Counted from the stretch's first letter, positions 49,083-59,031 are shown. The stretch: 64,000 nt of DNA from Candidatus Equicola faecalis (GCA_018065185.1 JAGHTU010000034.1:25646-89645); one strand, 5' to 3'. Notes: generated by a model not told the origin, from the sequence alone. A program made the numbers and translations.

Positions 49083-49395
49083 AACGGTATCGTATATAAT
49101 TATTATTTGAATTATTATTGTCATGCAAAAGTACGGAATTTCTAATGAAATTGAAATATGAAATCCCTAAAACACAAGGGGATTTCCCTATCAGCCTTTG
49201 CCATTTGAGTAGTTAGCGGTACACCTTATTCAGCATAAGTTCGACGAAAACATATTTATAAGAAAGTAATCAGGAGTCATCAACAAGTCCAAATGTGACA
49301 CTTTTTAATCCTTTCAGAGCCACCTTTTACCACATAACGCCTCAAGGCCTTGCACTTGATGCCTCAAGGTCAAACCAACAGAGCCTCCAACTTGT

Positions 49396-49475
49396 CACGA
49401 TGATTTACCCAAATGATCGCGATGATTTCATCAAATGATCGTGATGATTTTATCAAATGATCGTGATCATTTGGA
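49396..49475. repeat. 22-bp-period degenerate tandem repeat (cgtgatgatttcatcaaatgat)
   Basis: cacgatgatttacccaaatgat / cgcgatgatttcatcaaatgat / cgtgatgattttatcaaatgat / cgtgatcatttgg. Confidence 0.9.
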
Positions 49476-49705
49476 GGCTCCGAGCGGAAGAGAAAGAGGC
49501 TAAGATTAGAAGACATAGATTTACTGATAGTTACAAAACAGATTTCCATCAAGTTCACATTATATATTATCGCGCGCGAAGGAAAGCAAAGAAAGTCATA
49601 TTTTAATGGAAACTATTGGTTAAGATTTGACGCTCCGAAATAATCAAACGTACGCGTAGGGTTAGGCAAACCATCGCGTAAAATCGGTCTAACCATCAAG
49701 ACAAA

Positions 49706-49830
49706 AACTCGACAACTCGATTCATCCAATTCGACAACTCGATTCGCCCAGGTTGATAGGTCGATTCACTCAGGTTGATGGGTCGATTTGACCAAATCGT
49801 CAGTTTGATTTGACAAGGTCGATAGGTTGC
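49706..49830. repeat. second degenerate tandem array, about 21-23 bp period
   Basis: ttcgacaactcgattcgcccagg / ttgataggtcgattcactcagg / ttgatgggtcgatttgaccaaat / cgtcagtttgatttgacaagg. Confidence 0.8.
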
Positions 49831-49869
49831 TATAAATTTGGCTTTACCAACGGTTTGTGTTACCTTCGC

Positions 49870-50221
49870 AGACGAAAAGCCAGTGTTACGGTCTGTCGCT
49901 TGCACATGATTTCATTGCAAGAGGAAAGTCCGGGCAGCACAGGGCACTCCGCTGTCGAAATGACAGCTATTGGTGACAGTAGGCTAAAGTAGAAGAAAAC
50001 AACCGCTCCACATCCCGTGGAGTAAGGGTGAGAAGGTGAGGTAAGAGCTCACCGGCAGGCGGGTGATCGTCTGGCCGTACTTGCCGGAGGCTGCAAGTTC
50101 ATGTAAACTGCCGTTTGAGGGTAGCCCGTCCAAGGCAGAGGGTAGAATGCTTAGATAAATGACAGACACTCCCCCATCCCAACCCTAGGAGTACAGAACC
50201 CGGCTTATAGTGATACTGACT
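49870..50221 (+). ncRNA. rnpB: RNase P RNA
   Basis: gaggaaagtccgggc ... acagaacccggcttat conserved 5' and 3' signatures; boundaries approximate. Confidence 0.9.
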
Positions 50222-50416
50222 TTTCATTTTACACATCAGGAATGGAGAACATTCCTTTATTTTTATCAAAAAATGCTAAAAAAGCCCATGATTTGGATAA
50301 AGAAATAAACTTTGCACTAATTTTGCCATCATTATAAACGTAGGGAAGTGAAGTCCTGATGTTTATTTGAAAGATATAATTATAAATAAAGTATATAGAC
50401 ATAAAAAGAAAGGAAT

Positions 50417-51889
50417 ATGAAAAAGACTTACAAACAACTGGCAACTATTGCCATGCTGGCAATAATGACCATCACTCCTGCCGCATGTACGGCAAATCCT
50501 AAAGAAGCTCCATTGCAGAGCGCAGCACAAACCACGGCCGGTCAGCCTGTAGATCTCACTTACGCAGCAGAACAGGCAGTACAGGCGGTTGTACACATCA
50601 AATTCGTTCAAAACTCTAAGACACAGACCGTAACGGTGGAAGACCCTTTCGGAGATTTCTTTGACCCATTTGGATTTTTCGGACAGGGGCGTGGCAACGG
50701 TGGTCATCGCCAACAGCAGGTGCAGACCCCAAAACGCGAAGGTATCGGTAGCGGTGTCATCATCTCCGCCGATGGTTACATCGTAACAAACAACCACGTG
50801 GTGGAAGGTGCCGACGAACTATTGGTAACACTAAACGATAACCGCGAGTTCTCTGCAAAAATCATAGGTACGGACAAAACTACAGACCTCGCACTCATCA
50901 AGATTAACGGCAAAGAGCTCCCTACCCTGCCTATCGGCGATAGCGAGAAGCTACGCATCGGGGAATGGGTGCTGGCAGTGGGCAACCCAATGGGACTCAC
51001 CTCAACCGTGACAGCAGGTATCGTTAGTGCAAAGGCCAGGAGCATCGGTGCAAACGGTGTTGAGAGCTTCATTCAGACTGATGCTGCCATCAACGCAGGT
51101 AATTCCGGAGGTGCATTGGTAAATGTCAACGGTCAACTCGTAGGCATCAATGCCATGCTCGTTTCACAGACAGGAAGTTACAGCGGATATGGCTTTGCCA
51201 TCCCTACCACACTCATGAACAAGGTGGTGGACGACATCAAACAGTACGGTACAGTACAGCGTCCTATGCTCGGCATTGCCGGTCAGGATGCACATAAATA
51301 CATTGATGCCGAAAAGAGCAAGGGTAATGAAGTTGACCTCGGCACAAACGATGGTATCTATATCGCAGAAATACAGGCCGATGGTTCTGCAGAGGATGCA
51401 GGCTTGAAGAAGGGCGACGTCATCATCAGCATTGACGGAAAGAAGATTACGAAGATGGCAGAACTGCAGGAATACTTGTTCATGAAGAAGCCTGGCGATA
51501 AGGTAGAGGTAACCTATCTGCGCAACAAATCAAAAAAGACCATCACGATGACCCTCAAGAACGAGCAAGGCAATACGAAAGTGGTGAAGGGTGCTGCAGA
51601 CCTCGACATTCTCGGAGCACAATTCCGTCCGATTACAGAACAGATGAAAGAAGACCTCGGAATCAAATACGGGCTGGAGGTAACGAAAGTCAGTGGTGGC
51701 AAGATGAAAGAAGCAGGCGTTCCACGCGGTTTCATCATACAGAAAGCTAATGACACCACAATAAAGACCATTGAGGACATGCAGGATGCTGTAAAGAGTG
51801 CTTCGACAAGCAAGGAACCGGTGCTCTACATAAGCGGATACTTCCCAACAGGAAAGAAAGCATATTTCGCTGTACCGCTCCAAGACTGA
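50417..51889 (+). CDS. degQ: Do/DegQ-family periplasmic serine protease
   Basis: GSGVIISADGYIVTNNHVVEGADEL, NAGNSGGALVN, two PDZ regions. Confidence 0.95.
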   Translation: MKKTYKQLATIAMLAIMTITPAACTANPKEAPLQSAAQTTAGQPVDLTYAAEQAVQAVVHIKFVQNSKTQTVTVEDPFGDFFDPFGFFGQGRGNGGHRQQQVQTPKREGIGSGVIISADGYIVTNNHVVEGADELLVTLNDNREFSAKIIGTDKTTDLALIKINGKELPTLPIGDSEKLRIGEWVLAVGNPMGLTSTVTAGIVSAKARSIGANGVESFIQTDAAINAGNSGGALVNVNGQLVGINAMLVSQTGSYSGYGFAIPTTLMNKVVDDIKQYGTVQRPMLGIAGQDAHKYIDAEKSKGNEVDLGTNDGIYIAEIQADGSAEDAGLKKGDVIISIDGKKITKMAELQEYLFMKKPGDKVEVTYLRNKSKKTITMTLKNEQGNTKVVKGAADLDILGAQFRPITEQMKEDLGIKYGLEVTKVSGGKMKEAGVPRGFIIQKANDTTIKTIEDMQDAVKSASTSKEPVLYISGYFPTGKKAYFAVPLQD

Positions 51890-51912
51890 TTCCTATATCA
51901 AACAATCACAAT

Positions 51913-51949
51913 AAAAAAGGAGCTTCTGAGCATCGGAAGTTCCTTTTTA
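51913..51949 (+). terminator. Rho-independent terminator after degQ
   Basis: aaaaaaggagcttctgagcatcggaagttcctttttat hairpin with T tract. Confidence 0.75.
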
Positions 51950-51979
51950 TTATCATGTTAGATTAATAGAAAAATTTTG

Positions 51980-51987
51980 TATCTTTG
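51980..51987 (+). promoter_or_regulatory. Bacteroidetes -7 element upstream of rpoD
   Basis: TATCTTTG 8 nt before ATG at 51996. Confidence 0.65.
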
Positions 51988-51995
51988 CACATTGA

Positions 51996-52859
51996 ATGAG
52001 AGCACTTAAGATACAGAAATCAATTACTAACCGCGACAACCGCTCGCTGGAACGTTTCCTTCAAGAGATAGGTCATGAAGAACTATTGACTATTGACGAG
52101 GAAATAGAATTGGCACAGCGTATAAAGAAAGGTGACAAGAAAGCACTTGACCGATTAGTAAGTGCCAATCTTCGTTTTGTCGTTTCCGTGGCAAAGCAAT
52201 ACCAAAACCAAGGACTGCCACTTGAGGATATCATCAACGAAGGTAATATCGGGCTGATACGTGCGGCGCAGAAATTTGACGAGACTCTCGGCTTCAAATT
52301 CATCTCCTATGCCGTATGGTGGATTCGTCAAAGCATCATACAGGCCATTGCAGAACAGAGTCGGTTGGTAAGGCTTCCACTCAATCAAGTGAGCAACGTA
52401 AACAAGATAAGGAAAGAGATAAATCGCTTTGAGATGCTGAACGAGCGCACTCCTTCCACAGAAGAGTTGGCAACACAGGCCAACCTCAGGGAGTCTAAAG
52501 TGGAAGAAGCTCTACGCATCAGCGGACGACACACGTCGCTTGATGCACCTTTCTCAGAAGGCGAGAACAACACCCTGCTTGACGTTTACATAAATTCCGA
52601 CTCGCCGATGGCAGATGATAAACTTGTAACCCAATCACTTGCCGACGAAATAGACCGCGTGTTGGACACGCTCAACGACAGAGAACAGAAAATCCTGAGA
52701 GCCATTTATGGGCTGGATGGAGAAGAAATGACATTCGATGAGATTGCAGGCATTTATGGTCTGACACGCGAACGCGTACGCCAGATTAAAGACAAAGCAA
52801 TAAAGAAACTACGCAAAGGCGCACCAAAAAAGATACTCAAGCCATATTTAGGAAAATGA
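51996..52859 (+). CDS. rpoD: primary sigma-70 factor
   Basis: MRALKIQKSITNRDNRSLERFLQEIGHEELLT...GFKFISYAVWWIRQSIIQAIAEQSRLVRLPLNQ. Confidence 0.97.
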   Translation: MRALKIQKSITNRDNRSLERFLQEIGHEELLTIDEEIELAQRIKKGDKKALDRLVSANLRFVVSVAKQYQNQGLPLEDIINEGNIGLIRAAQKFDETLGFKFISYAVWWIRQSIIQAIAEQSRLVRLPLNQVSNVNKIRKEINRFEMLNERTPSTEELATQANLRESKVEEALRISGRHTSLDAPFSEGENNTLLDVYINSDSPMADDKLVTQSLADEIDRVLDTLNDREQKILRAIYGLDGEEMTFDEIAGIYGLTRERVRQIKDKAIKKLRKGAPKKILKPYLGK

Positions 52860-53389
52860 AAAAAATCATAACAATAATATTTCTTCTCGTACTTGGACAG
52901 GTAACACTCTGTCAGGCAAAGATTATCATCACATCAGGTTACGGTTTCGGCTTTGCAGCATCGTTTGCAGATTCGGTTGTATATATCACACCTATACAGA
53001 AGATGGACAGCCTCTTTATGGATAGTAAAAGCAAACTGGTCATCGGCACTGAGAACTTTTCCGCACAGCTGAAAGACTATATGGAATCGCAACTCGATGA
53101 GGCAGGGCGCACATGCGTGTTCTTCTACGACATTAAAGAAGCCAACCTGCAGAAACAGTTAAAGAAACTAAGGAAACGCTACTCCGAATCCAAGAACGGA
53201 CACTTCATCATAAGAGAAGTGAGCGAGAAAGATTTCCGTTTCATCTGCATGGATATGACAGACCAGATGGATGCAAAAAGCAAAGCCCTTGAAGCCAAGA
53301 AAGCTGAAAAGACTAAAAAGCAAGACAAGCATTCCAAGCATAGCAAACGTAGTAAGAAAGCAGAAAAAGAAGTAGCCTCCAAGAAATAG
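52856..53389 (+). CDS. hypothetical secreted protein with lysine-rich tail
   Basis: 177 aa, signal peptide-like N-terminus, ATGA overlap with rpoD stop. Confidence 0.75.
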   Translation: MKKIITIIFLLVLGQVTLCQAKIIITSGYGFGFAASFADSVVYITPIQKMDSLFMDSKSKLVIGTENFSAQLKDYMESQLDEAGRTCVFFYDIKEANLQKQLKKLRKRYSESKNGHFIIREVSEKDFRFICMDMTDQMDAKSKALEAKKAEKTKKQDKHSKHSKRSKKAEKEVASKK

Positions 53390-53395
53390 CCTCTC

Positions 53396-54286
53396 ATGAA
53401 TTTCAGGGTAGCCGACCATATAATACAGATTAGTATAAAAGAAAGTCCATATAACAAGTTCGGGCTCATCCCTTCTTTTGCACCATTCAGGATAAGCGAA
53501 GAAGAGACTATAGACGAAAACGATATACTTTTTACCATGCTCGTTGATGACAGCATCTCGGTGGCAGAGACGAAAGAGTCTGTCGGTGAGTTTGATCTCG
53601 GAGACGGGAAAGTAAATCTATGGCGATTTGAAGACGGAGGTTACGAATATTCCATATTTGATCTCAAGGAAAGAGAATGCTGTCTATTACAGACAGATAA
53701 ATCTTTCCGTCATTGCCGCTGTGCATTGAAAGGCGACAGGGCCATGCGCCGTCTTGGTCTAAACGATGCGCTGATGTTTGCCTTTGCCTTTGCAGGAAGT
53801 CGTAAACAGACATTGCTGATTCATGCCTCGACAATATTACATGAAGGCTACGGATATCCGTTCATAGCAAAGAGCGGAACCGGCAAAAGCACACATTCGC
53901 AGTTATGGATTAAGCACATCCCTGGGTCAGAGCTCATGAATGACGATAATCCTTCAGTACGTATCATTGACGGGAAACCCATAATCTACGGTACGCCATG
54001 GAGTGGGAAGACACCATGTTACCGACAGATAAAAGCACCACTTGGGGCAATAACACGCATAGACCGCGCAAAGGAAAACAGCATTGAGCGACTAGACATC
54101 GCACAGTCATTTGCCTCTTTCCTTCCCTCTTGTTCTGCCATGCAATGGGATCGCGAAATTTATGATGGCATATGTCAAACCATTACAGGAATCATCGCCA
54201 CCACACCTTTTTATACACTTCATTGCCTGCCCGATGAAGATGCAGCACACCTATGTCACAAAACGATATCCAGAACATCAAAATAG
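53396..54286 (+). CDS. HPr-kinase/PEPCK-like P-loop protein
   Basis: GYPFIAKSGTGKSTHSQLWIKHIPGSELMNDDNPSVRI. Confidence 0.8.
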   Translation: MNFRVADHIIQISIKESPYNKFGLIPSFAPFRISEEETIDENDILFTMLVDDSISVAETKESVGEFDLGDGKVNLWRFEDGGYEYSIFDLKERECCLLQTDKSFRHCRCALKGDRAMRRLGLNDALMFAFAFAGSRKQTLLIHASTILHEGYGYPFIAKSGTGKSTHSQLWIKHIPGSELMNDDNPSVRIIDGKPIIYGTPWSGKTPCYRQIKAPLGAITRIDRAKENSIERLDIAQSFASFLPSCSAMQWDREIYDGICQTITGIIATTPFYTLHCLPDEDAAHLCHKTISRTSK

Positions 54287-54717
54287 CAAACGAAATTCTC
54301 ATACCAGAGATTATCCGATTGCTGGAACAGGGACACACGGTGACACTGAAAGTGAAAGGATATAGTATGCGTCCATTTCTTGAACATGAACGGGATGACG
54401 TATTATTAGCAGCAGCAAAAGATATAAGGATTGGAGATGCAGTACTTGCCGAAGTGGCACCGAAATGCTATGTCCTTCACAGACTGATAAAAAACAACAA
54501 CGGGGATGTAACACTCTTGGGTGACGGCAACTTGACACCGGAACACTGCAAATTTACAGACATACACGGCAAGGCTATCGGGTTTTACCGAAAGGGAAAC
54601 ACCCAACCTGACTCTTGCAATGACACCAAATGGAAAATATATTCATGGATATGGACACACTTGTTCCCTATCCGACGTTATCTATTATGGATACATCGAA
54701 AAATCTTAAAACTATAA
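54253..54717 (+). CDS. S24/S26-family peptidase-like protein
   Basis: LEQGHTVTLKVKGYSMRPFLEHERDDVLL...GDAVLAEVAPKCYVLHRLI. Confidence 0.8.
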   Translation: MSQNDIQNIKIANEILIPEIIRLLEQGHTVTLKVKGYSMRPFLEHERDDVLLAAAKDIRIGDAVLAEVAPKCYVLHRLIKNNNGDVTLLGDGNLTPEHCKFTDIHGKAIGFYRKGNTQPDSCNDTKWKIYSWIWTHLFPIRRYLLWIHRKILKL

Positions 54718-54720
54718 TAT

Positions 54721-54990
54721 ATGCACACAAAACCAGGATTTAACTTAAGGGACGTATGCGGTGAGAAACTGATGCTTGCCGAAGGAATAGAAAATATCAA
54801 TTTCAGTCGATTGATACGTTTCAACGAGACTAGTGCCTATCTTTGGGAGAGCATTAAGGATAAAGAGTTCACTGTAGAAGATCTGACAACCTTACTGACT
54901 GAGCGATATGATGTTGAGCGTGAGCAAGCCTTTGCAGATGCATCCGGCCTTGCAAAGAAATGGATAGAATCAGGAATTGTCGAGGAATGA
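54721..54990 (+). CDS. PqqD-family protein
   Basis: FNLRDVCGEKLMLAEGIENINFSRLIRFNETSAYLWESI. Confidence 0.85.
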   Translation: MHTKPGFNLRDVCGEKLMLAEGIENINFSRLIRFNETSAYLWESIKDKEFTVEDLTTLLTERYDVEREQAFADASGLAKKWIESGIVEE

Positions 54991-55832
54991 TACTTATTGC
55001 TGATAGCGGAAGTACTAAAACAGATTGGATTCTCACATCTGACCAAACAGCAAACGAACCACTAAGAATCAAAACACAGGGAATAAACCCTGTGTACCAA
55101 AGCAGTAAGGTTCTCACTGGAATACTGCAGCACGAACTATTGCCTTTTGTCAAAAGTTTCGATATTGAGGAAATCAATTTCTATGGCAGTGGTTGTAGGG
55201 ATGGGTACATTCCATCTATGCAATCCACATTTCACAAACTCTTCCCATATACCGATAGGATAAACATTCACAGTGATCTGTTGGGTGCCGCCCGTGCCCT
55301 ATGTAGAGATAAAGAAGGAATAGCCTGCATACTCGGTACTGGTTCTAACTCCTGTCTTTATGACGGGGAAAAAATCACCTATAACGTTCCGTCAATGGGT
55401 TACATACTAGGGGATGAAGGTAGCGGTGCAGTCCTTGGGCGTGAACTCATTAACGCACTTTTCAAAGGCTGTCTCAAAGAAGAACTATGCACAAAGTTCT
55501 GCAACCAGTACAACACCAACTTGGCTGACATAATAAATAAAGTGTATCATCTGCCACTTGCAAACCGTCTTTTGGCATCCTTCTGTATTTTCATCAAGGA
55601 GAACATTGATGATGAAAATATCAAAAGCATCGTAATTGATAATTTCCGAAAGTTCTTTATCAGGAATATCCGTCCATATAGACGTCCCTACCTTGACGTC
55701 AACTGCTGTGGAAGCATTGCTTACTTCTTTCAAAAAGAACTTGCCGAAGCAGCACAGAAGGAAGGATTTAAAGTCGGAAACATATTACGTAGTCCTATAG
55801 AAGCATTGGTATGTTTCCACACCAAACAATAA
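54987..55832 (+). CDS. BadF/BadG-type ATPase / N-acetylglucosamine kinase-like
   Basis: MILIADSGSTKTDWILT; ACILGTGSNSCLYDG; GYILGDEGSGAVLGREL. Confidence 0.9.
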   Translation: MILIADSGSTKTDWILTSDQTANEPLRIKTQGINPVYQSSKVLTGILQHELLPFVKSFDIEEINFYGSGCRDGYIPSMQSTFHKLFPYTDRINIHSDLLGAARALCRDKEGIACILGTGSNSCLYDGEKITYNVPSMGYILGDEGSGAVLGRELINALFKGCLKEELCTKFCNQYNTNLADIINKVYHLPLANRLLASFCIFIKENIDDENIKSIVIDNFRKFFIRNIRPYRRPYLDVNCCGSIAYFFQKELAEAAQKEGFKVGNILRSPIEALVCFHTKQ

Positions 55833-55853
55833 ACTGACATTTTAGACACAAAA

Positions 55854-55882
55854 AAAGGAGATGATAAAAATCATCTCCTTTT
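55854..55882. terminator. bidirectional hairpin terminator
   Basis: aaaaggagatgataaaaatcatctccttttc. Confidence 0.7.
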
Positions 55883-55889
55883 CTTTCAG

Positions 55890-55963
55890 TCGGGGCGACA
55901 GGATTCGAACCTACGACCCCCTGGTCCCAAACCAGGTATTCTACCGGACTGAACTACACCCCG
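55890..55963 (-). tRNA. tRNA-Pro(TGG)
   Basis: CGGGGTGTAGTTCAGTCCGGTAGAATACCTGGTTTGGGACCAGGGGGTCGTAGGTTCGAATCCTGTCGCCCCGA cloverleaf. Confidence 0.95.
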
Positions 55964-56060
55964 AAACTTTCTTTTTTAGAAAGCGAATGCAAAGGTAAGA
56001 ATTATTTGCGAAGAACAATATCTCCAGCAAACGAAATTCTTATCCATTAAACATTTTTAA

Positions 56061-57248
56061 CTATTTAATAATTCCGAATTCCTGAAATACTTTCTTCAGT
56101 ATCTGCACACCGCGCTCTACCTGTTCCTCAGAATGAGTAGCCATAAGGGCAAAACGTACAAGCGTATCATCAGGTGCACATGCAGGTGGCACAACAGGAT
56201 TGATGAACACTCCCTCATCAAGTGCTCTGCGAGTAACCTGAAATGTCTTCAGGAAATCACGCACATACAATGGGATAATTGGACTCTCTGTCTCTCCTAT
56301 CTCAAATCCTTCTTCACGGAAACGTGCCAGAGCGAAACGTGTCAGCGTCCATAACTTCTCAATGCGCTGCGGTTCTGACTTTATTATATGCAGAGCCTCA
56401 CGTGCTGCTGCAGTAGCAGCAGGAGTATTGGATGCGCTGAACATATATGTACGGCAATTATGGCGAAGGAAATTTATCGTTGCACTATCTGTGGCAATAA
56501 AACCACCGATACTTGCCAATGACTTACTGAATGTACCCATGATAAGGTCCACATCATCAGAAAGCCCAAAATGGTCACACACGCCACAACCCTGCTTTCC
56601 AAACACACCGATGCCATGAGCCTCATCCACCATTATGGATGCATTATATTTTTTCTTGAGCCTTACAATCTCAGGCAAGTTCACAAGATCACCCTCCATG
56701 GAGAACACACCGTCCACAACAATCAGCTTTATTGCATCCGGCTCACAGATCTTCAGTTTCCGTTCAAGGTCCTCCATATCGTTGTGCTTGTATTTCAGGC
56801 GCTTTGCCATAGACTTACGGCTACCGTCAACTATACTGGCATGGTCGCGATCATCACAGATGATATAATCATTGCGTGAGCAAAGACATGAAAGCACACC
56901 ATCGTTAACCGAAAAACCTGTTGAAAAGACCAAGGCTTCATCCTTACCTACAAACTCTGCCAACTCTTTCTCAAGCTGTACATGAAGATCAAGTGTACCA
57001 TTGAGGAAACGGCTACCAGCACAACCGGAACCATATTTATCTATAGCATCCTTAGCAGCTTTCATCACACGTTCATCCCCCGTAAGACCTGTATAGGCAT
57101 TTGACCCGAACATGAGGACCTGATGTCCTCCCATATCGACCTCAGTACCCTGTTTTCCGTCAATCTCCCTGAAATAAGGATAGATACCTTGCCTCATCAA
57201 CTTTTGAGGCTCTTCGTAACTTTTGAATTTATCCTGTAATAGTCCCAT
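56061..57248 (-). CDS. spt: serine palmitoyltransferase-like alpha-oxoamine synthase
   Basis: MFGSNAYTGLTGDERVMKAAKDAIDKYGSGCAGSRFLNGTLDLHVQLEKELAEFVGKDEA; PLP motif MGTFSKSLASIGGF. Confidence 0.88.
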   Translation of the reverse strand: MGLLQDKFKSYEEPQKLMRQGIYPYFREIDGKQGTEVDMGGHQVLMFGSNAYTGLTGDERVMKAAKDAIDKYGSGCAGSRFLNGTLDLHVQLEKELAEFVGKDEALVFSTGFSVNDGVLSCLCSRNDYIICDDRDHASIVDGSRKSMAKRLKYKHNDMEDLERKLKICEPDAIKLIVVDGVFSMEGDLVNLPEIVRLKKKYNASIMVDEAHGIGVFGKQGCGVCDHFGLSDDVDLIMGTFSKSLASIGGFIATDSATINFLRHNCRTYMFSASNTPAATAAAREALHIIKSEPQRIEKLWTLTRFALARFREEGFEIGETESPIIPLYVRDFLKTFQVTRRALDEGVFINPVVPPACAPDDTLVRFALMATHSEEQVERGVQILKKVFQEFGIIK

Positions 57249-57422
57249 AACTAGCGAACATATTTTCTAATTGTCTTTACTTTGTAAAAAAAGCGGTGCA
57301 AAGTTAAAAAATATTTTAAGAATTAATAACATTATACTCTATTTTTTCATATTGGTTCAAAATAGAGCGTAAACAGAAAAAACAGCACTTTATTAAAAAA
57401 CATTCATTACCTTTGTAGCGTA

Positions 57423-58439
57423 ATGGACAAGAAGAGAATCATTTTCATAATAAATCCTATCTCCGGATATGGGATGAAGGACGAGATTCCACATCTCGTT
57501 CATAGATATCTTGACCATACACGATATGCTCATAGCATTATATACACGGAATACCCTGGCCATGCGCAAGAGATTGCCAAACAGGCCGTCGATGATGGAG
57601 TGGACATCGTAGCGGCTGTAGGAGGAGACGGTACAGTGAACGAGATTGCCCGCGCCATCGCACACACCGATACGGCACTTGCTATCATCCCATGTGGCAG
57701 TGGCAATGGACTCGCCCGTCATCTAAAGATTCCGATGAATGTCAAAGGAGCACTAAAAATCATCAACGCCTGCGAAATACACGACCTTGACTATGGCAAG
57801 ATTAACGACATACCTTTCTTCTGCACCTGCGGAATGGGATTTGACGCATGCGTATCGCTGAAGTTCGCGTCTTCGGGCAGACGTGGGCCTATTGCCTACA
57901 TAGAGACAGCCCTGTCGGAAGTTATCAAATACAAGCCCGAGACTTACGACATTGAAGACGAGGACGGAGTGGAGTCACACCGTGCATTTCTCATCACTTG
58001 TGCCAATGCCTCACAATGGGGTAACAATGCATATATTGCTCCTCACGCTTCTATGAGTGACGGACTGATGGACATCATCGTCGTTGAGCCGTTTACGGCC
58101 TTTGACGTACCAGCACTCGCCACGCAGTTATTTGCTAAAATTATCGACAAGCATTCGCGTATTCAGACATTCCAAAGTCGTAAGATACATATCCATCGTA
58201 GCAGACCGGGCGTGATTCATTTTGACGGGGACCCGATAATGACCGATGCAGATATCATAGTTGAGACAGTGCCGAAAGGAATAAAGATGGTTGTCAATCC
58301 TAATAAGCATCCAGATAGAAATCTTCCGTCAGGCGATGATACCACTCAGACTTCTGCCCAGCATTCAAATACATTATCTCTTCACACTCCATTATATTAT
58401 TTGAGGGAATTTTTCCGAATTCCAATAAAACCCTTTTAA
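57423..58439 (+). CDS. diacylglycerol/lipid kinase family protein
   Basis: RIIFIINPISGYGMKDEI...AAVGGDGTVNEIARAI...IPCGSGNGLARHL. Confidence 0.93.
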   Translation: MDKKRIIFIINPISGYGMKDEIPHLVHRYLDHTRYAHSIIYTEYPGHAQEIAKQAVDDGVDIVAAVGGDGTVNEIARAIAHTDTALAIIPCGSGNGLARHLKIPMNVKGALKIINACEIHDLDYGKINDIPFFCTCGMGFDACVSLKFASSGRRGPIAYIETALSEVIKYKPETYDIEDEDGVESHRAFLITCANASQWGNNAYIAPHASMSDGLMDIIVVEPFTAFDVPALATQLFAKIIDKHSRIQTFQSRKIHIHRSRPGVIHFDGDPIMTDADIIVETVPKGIKMVVNPNKHPDRNLPSGDDTTQTSAQHSNTLSLHTPLYYLREFFRIPIKPF

Positions 58440-59031
58440 CGTTTTTTGACGGCAGGGTATGTACCCCTACCCTTCTTTGCAGGAACAACCCGTAAATGGA
58501 TGCAAAACGCTGTGCTTCAGTGGCTGTCTCCAATGGCAGGATAAAAGAGGCATGTGCTCCGTCTTCATCCGAGAGTAATCTGCAAGAATGCCTTATAAGA
58601 TCTTCCATAGACAAGGAATCCGTATGACGTGCCACGCTGCGTTGGGAATCCGGACTTTTCATTGAATTGATAAAAAACGGCGGATTTGAAACGATAACGT
58701 CAAACACCTCATCACCAACCTCCTGTAATGCCTGCCGGCGAATAGATATACGTTCCTTCCATGGCGATGATGCGACATTCTCCCTTGCCTCGTCCACGGC
58801 CATATCATCAATATCTATCCCCACAATCTCTGCCTGTGGCATCCGTTGCGCCACCATCAGGGCTATAAGTCCTGTCCCTGTACCAATATCAAGCACGCGT
58901 AATGGTTGCCTTTGTAGGACACCGGAACTTCCTGCCCATGCACCGATAAGTACACCATCCGTACCAACATTCATTGCGGCACGGCATTGTGACACCACAA
59001 ACTGCTTAAAGCGGAACTCATCCATTTTCAT
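58300..59031 (-). CDS. tRNA1(Val) (adenine-N6)-methyltransferase-like (YfiC)
   Basis: FRFKQFVVSQCRAAMNVGTDGVLIGAWA...VLDIGTGTGLIALM...VSNPPFF. Confidence 0.9.
   Translation of the reverse strand: MKMDEFRFKQFVVSQCRAAMNVGTDGVLIGAWAGSSGVLQRQPLRVLDIGTGTGLIALMVAQRMPQAEIVGIDIDDMAVDEARENVASSPWKERISIRRQALQEVGDEVFDVIVSNPPFFINSMKSPDSQRSVARHTDSLSMEDLIRHSCRLLSDEDGAHASFILPLETATEAQRFASIYGLFLQRRVGVHTLPSKNVKRVLLEFGKIPSNNIMECEEIMYLNAGQKSEWYHRLTEDFYLDAY

Noticed and set aside
49396-49830. CRISPR-like arrays upstream of rnpB
   Set aside because: Units are contiguous and degenerate with about 22-bp period, without repeat-spacer structure
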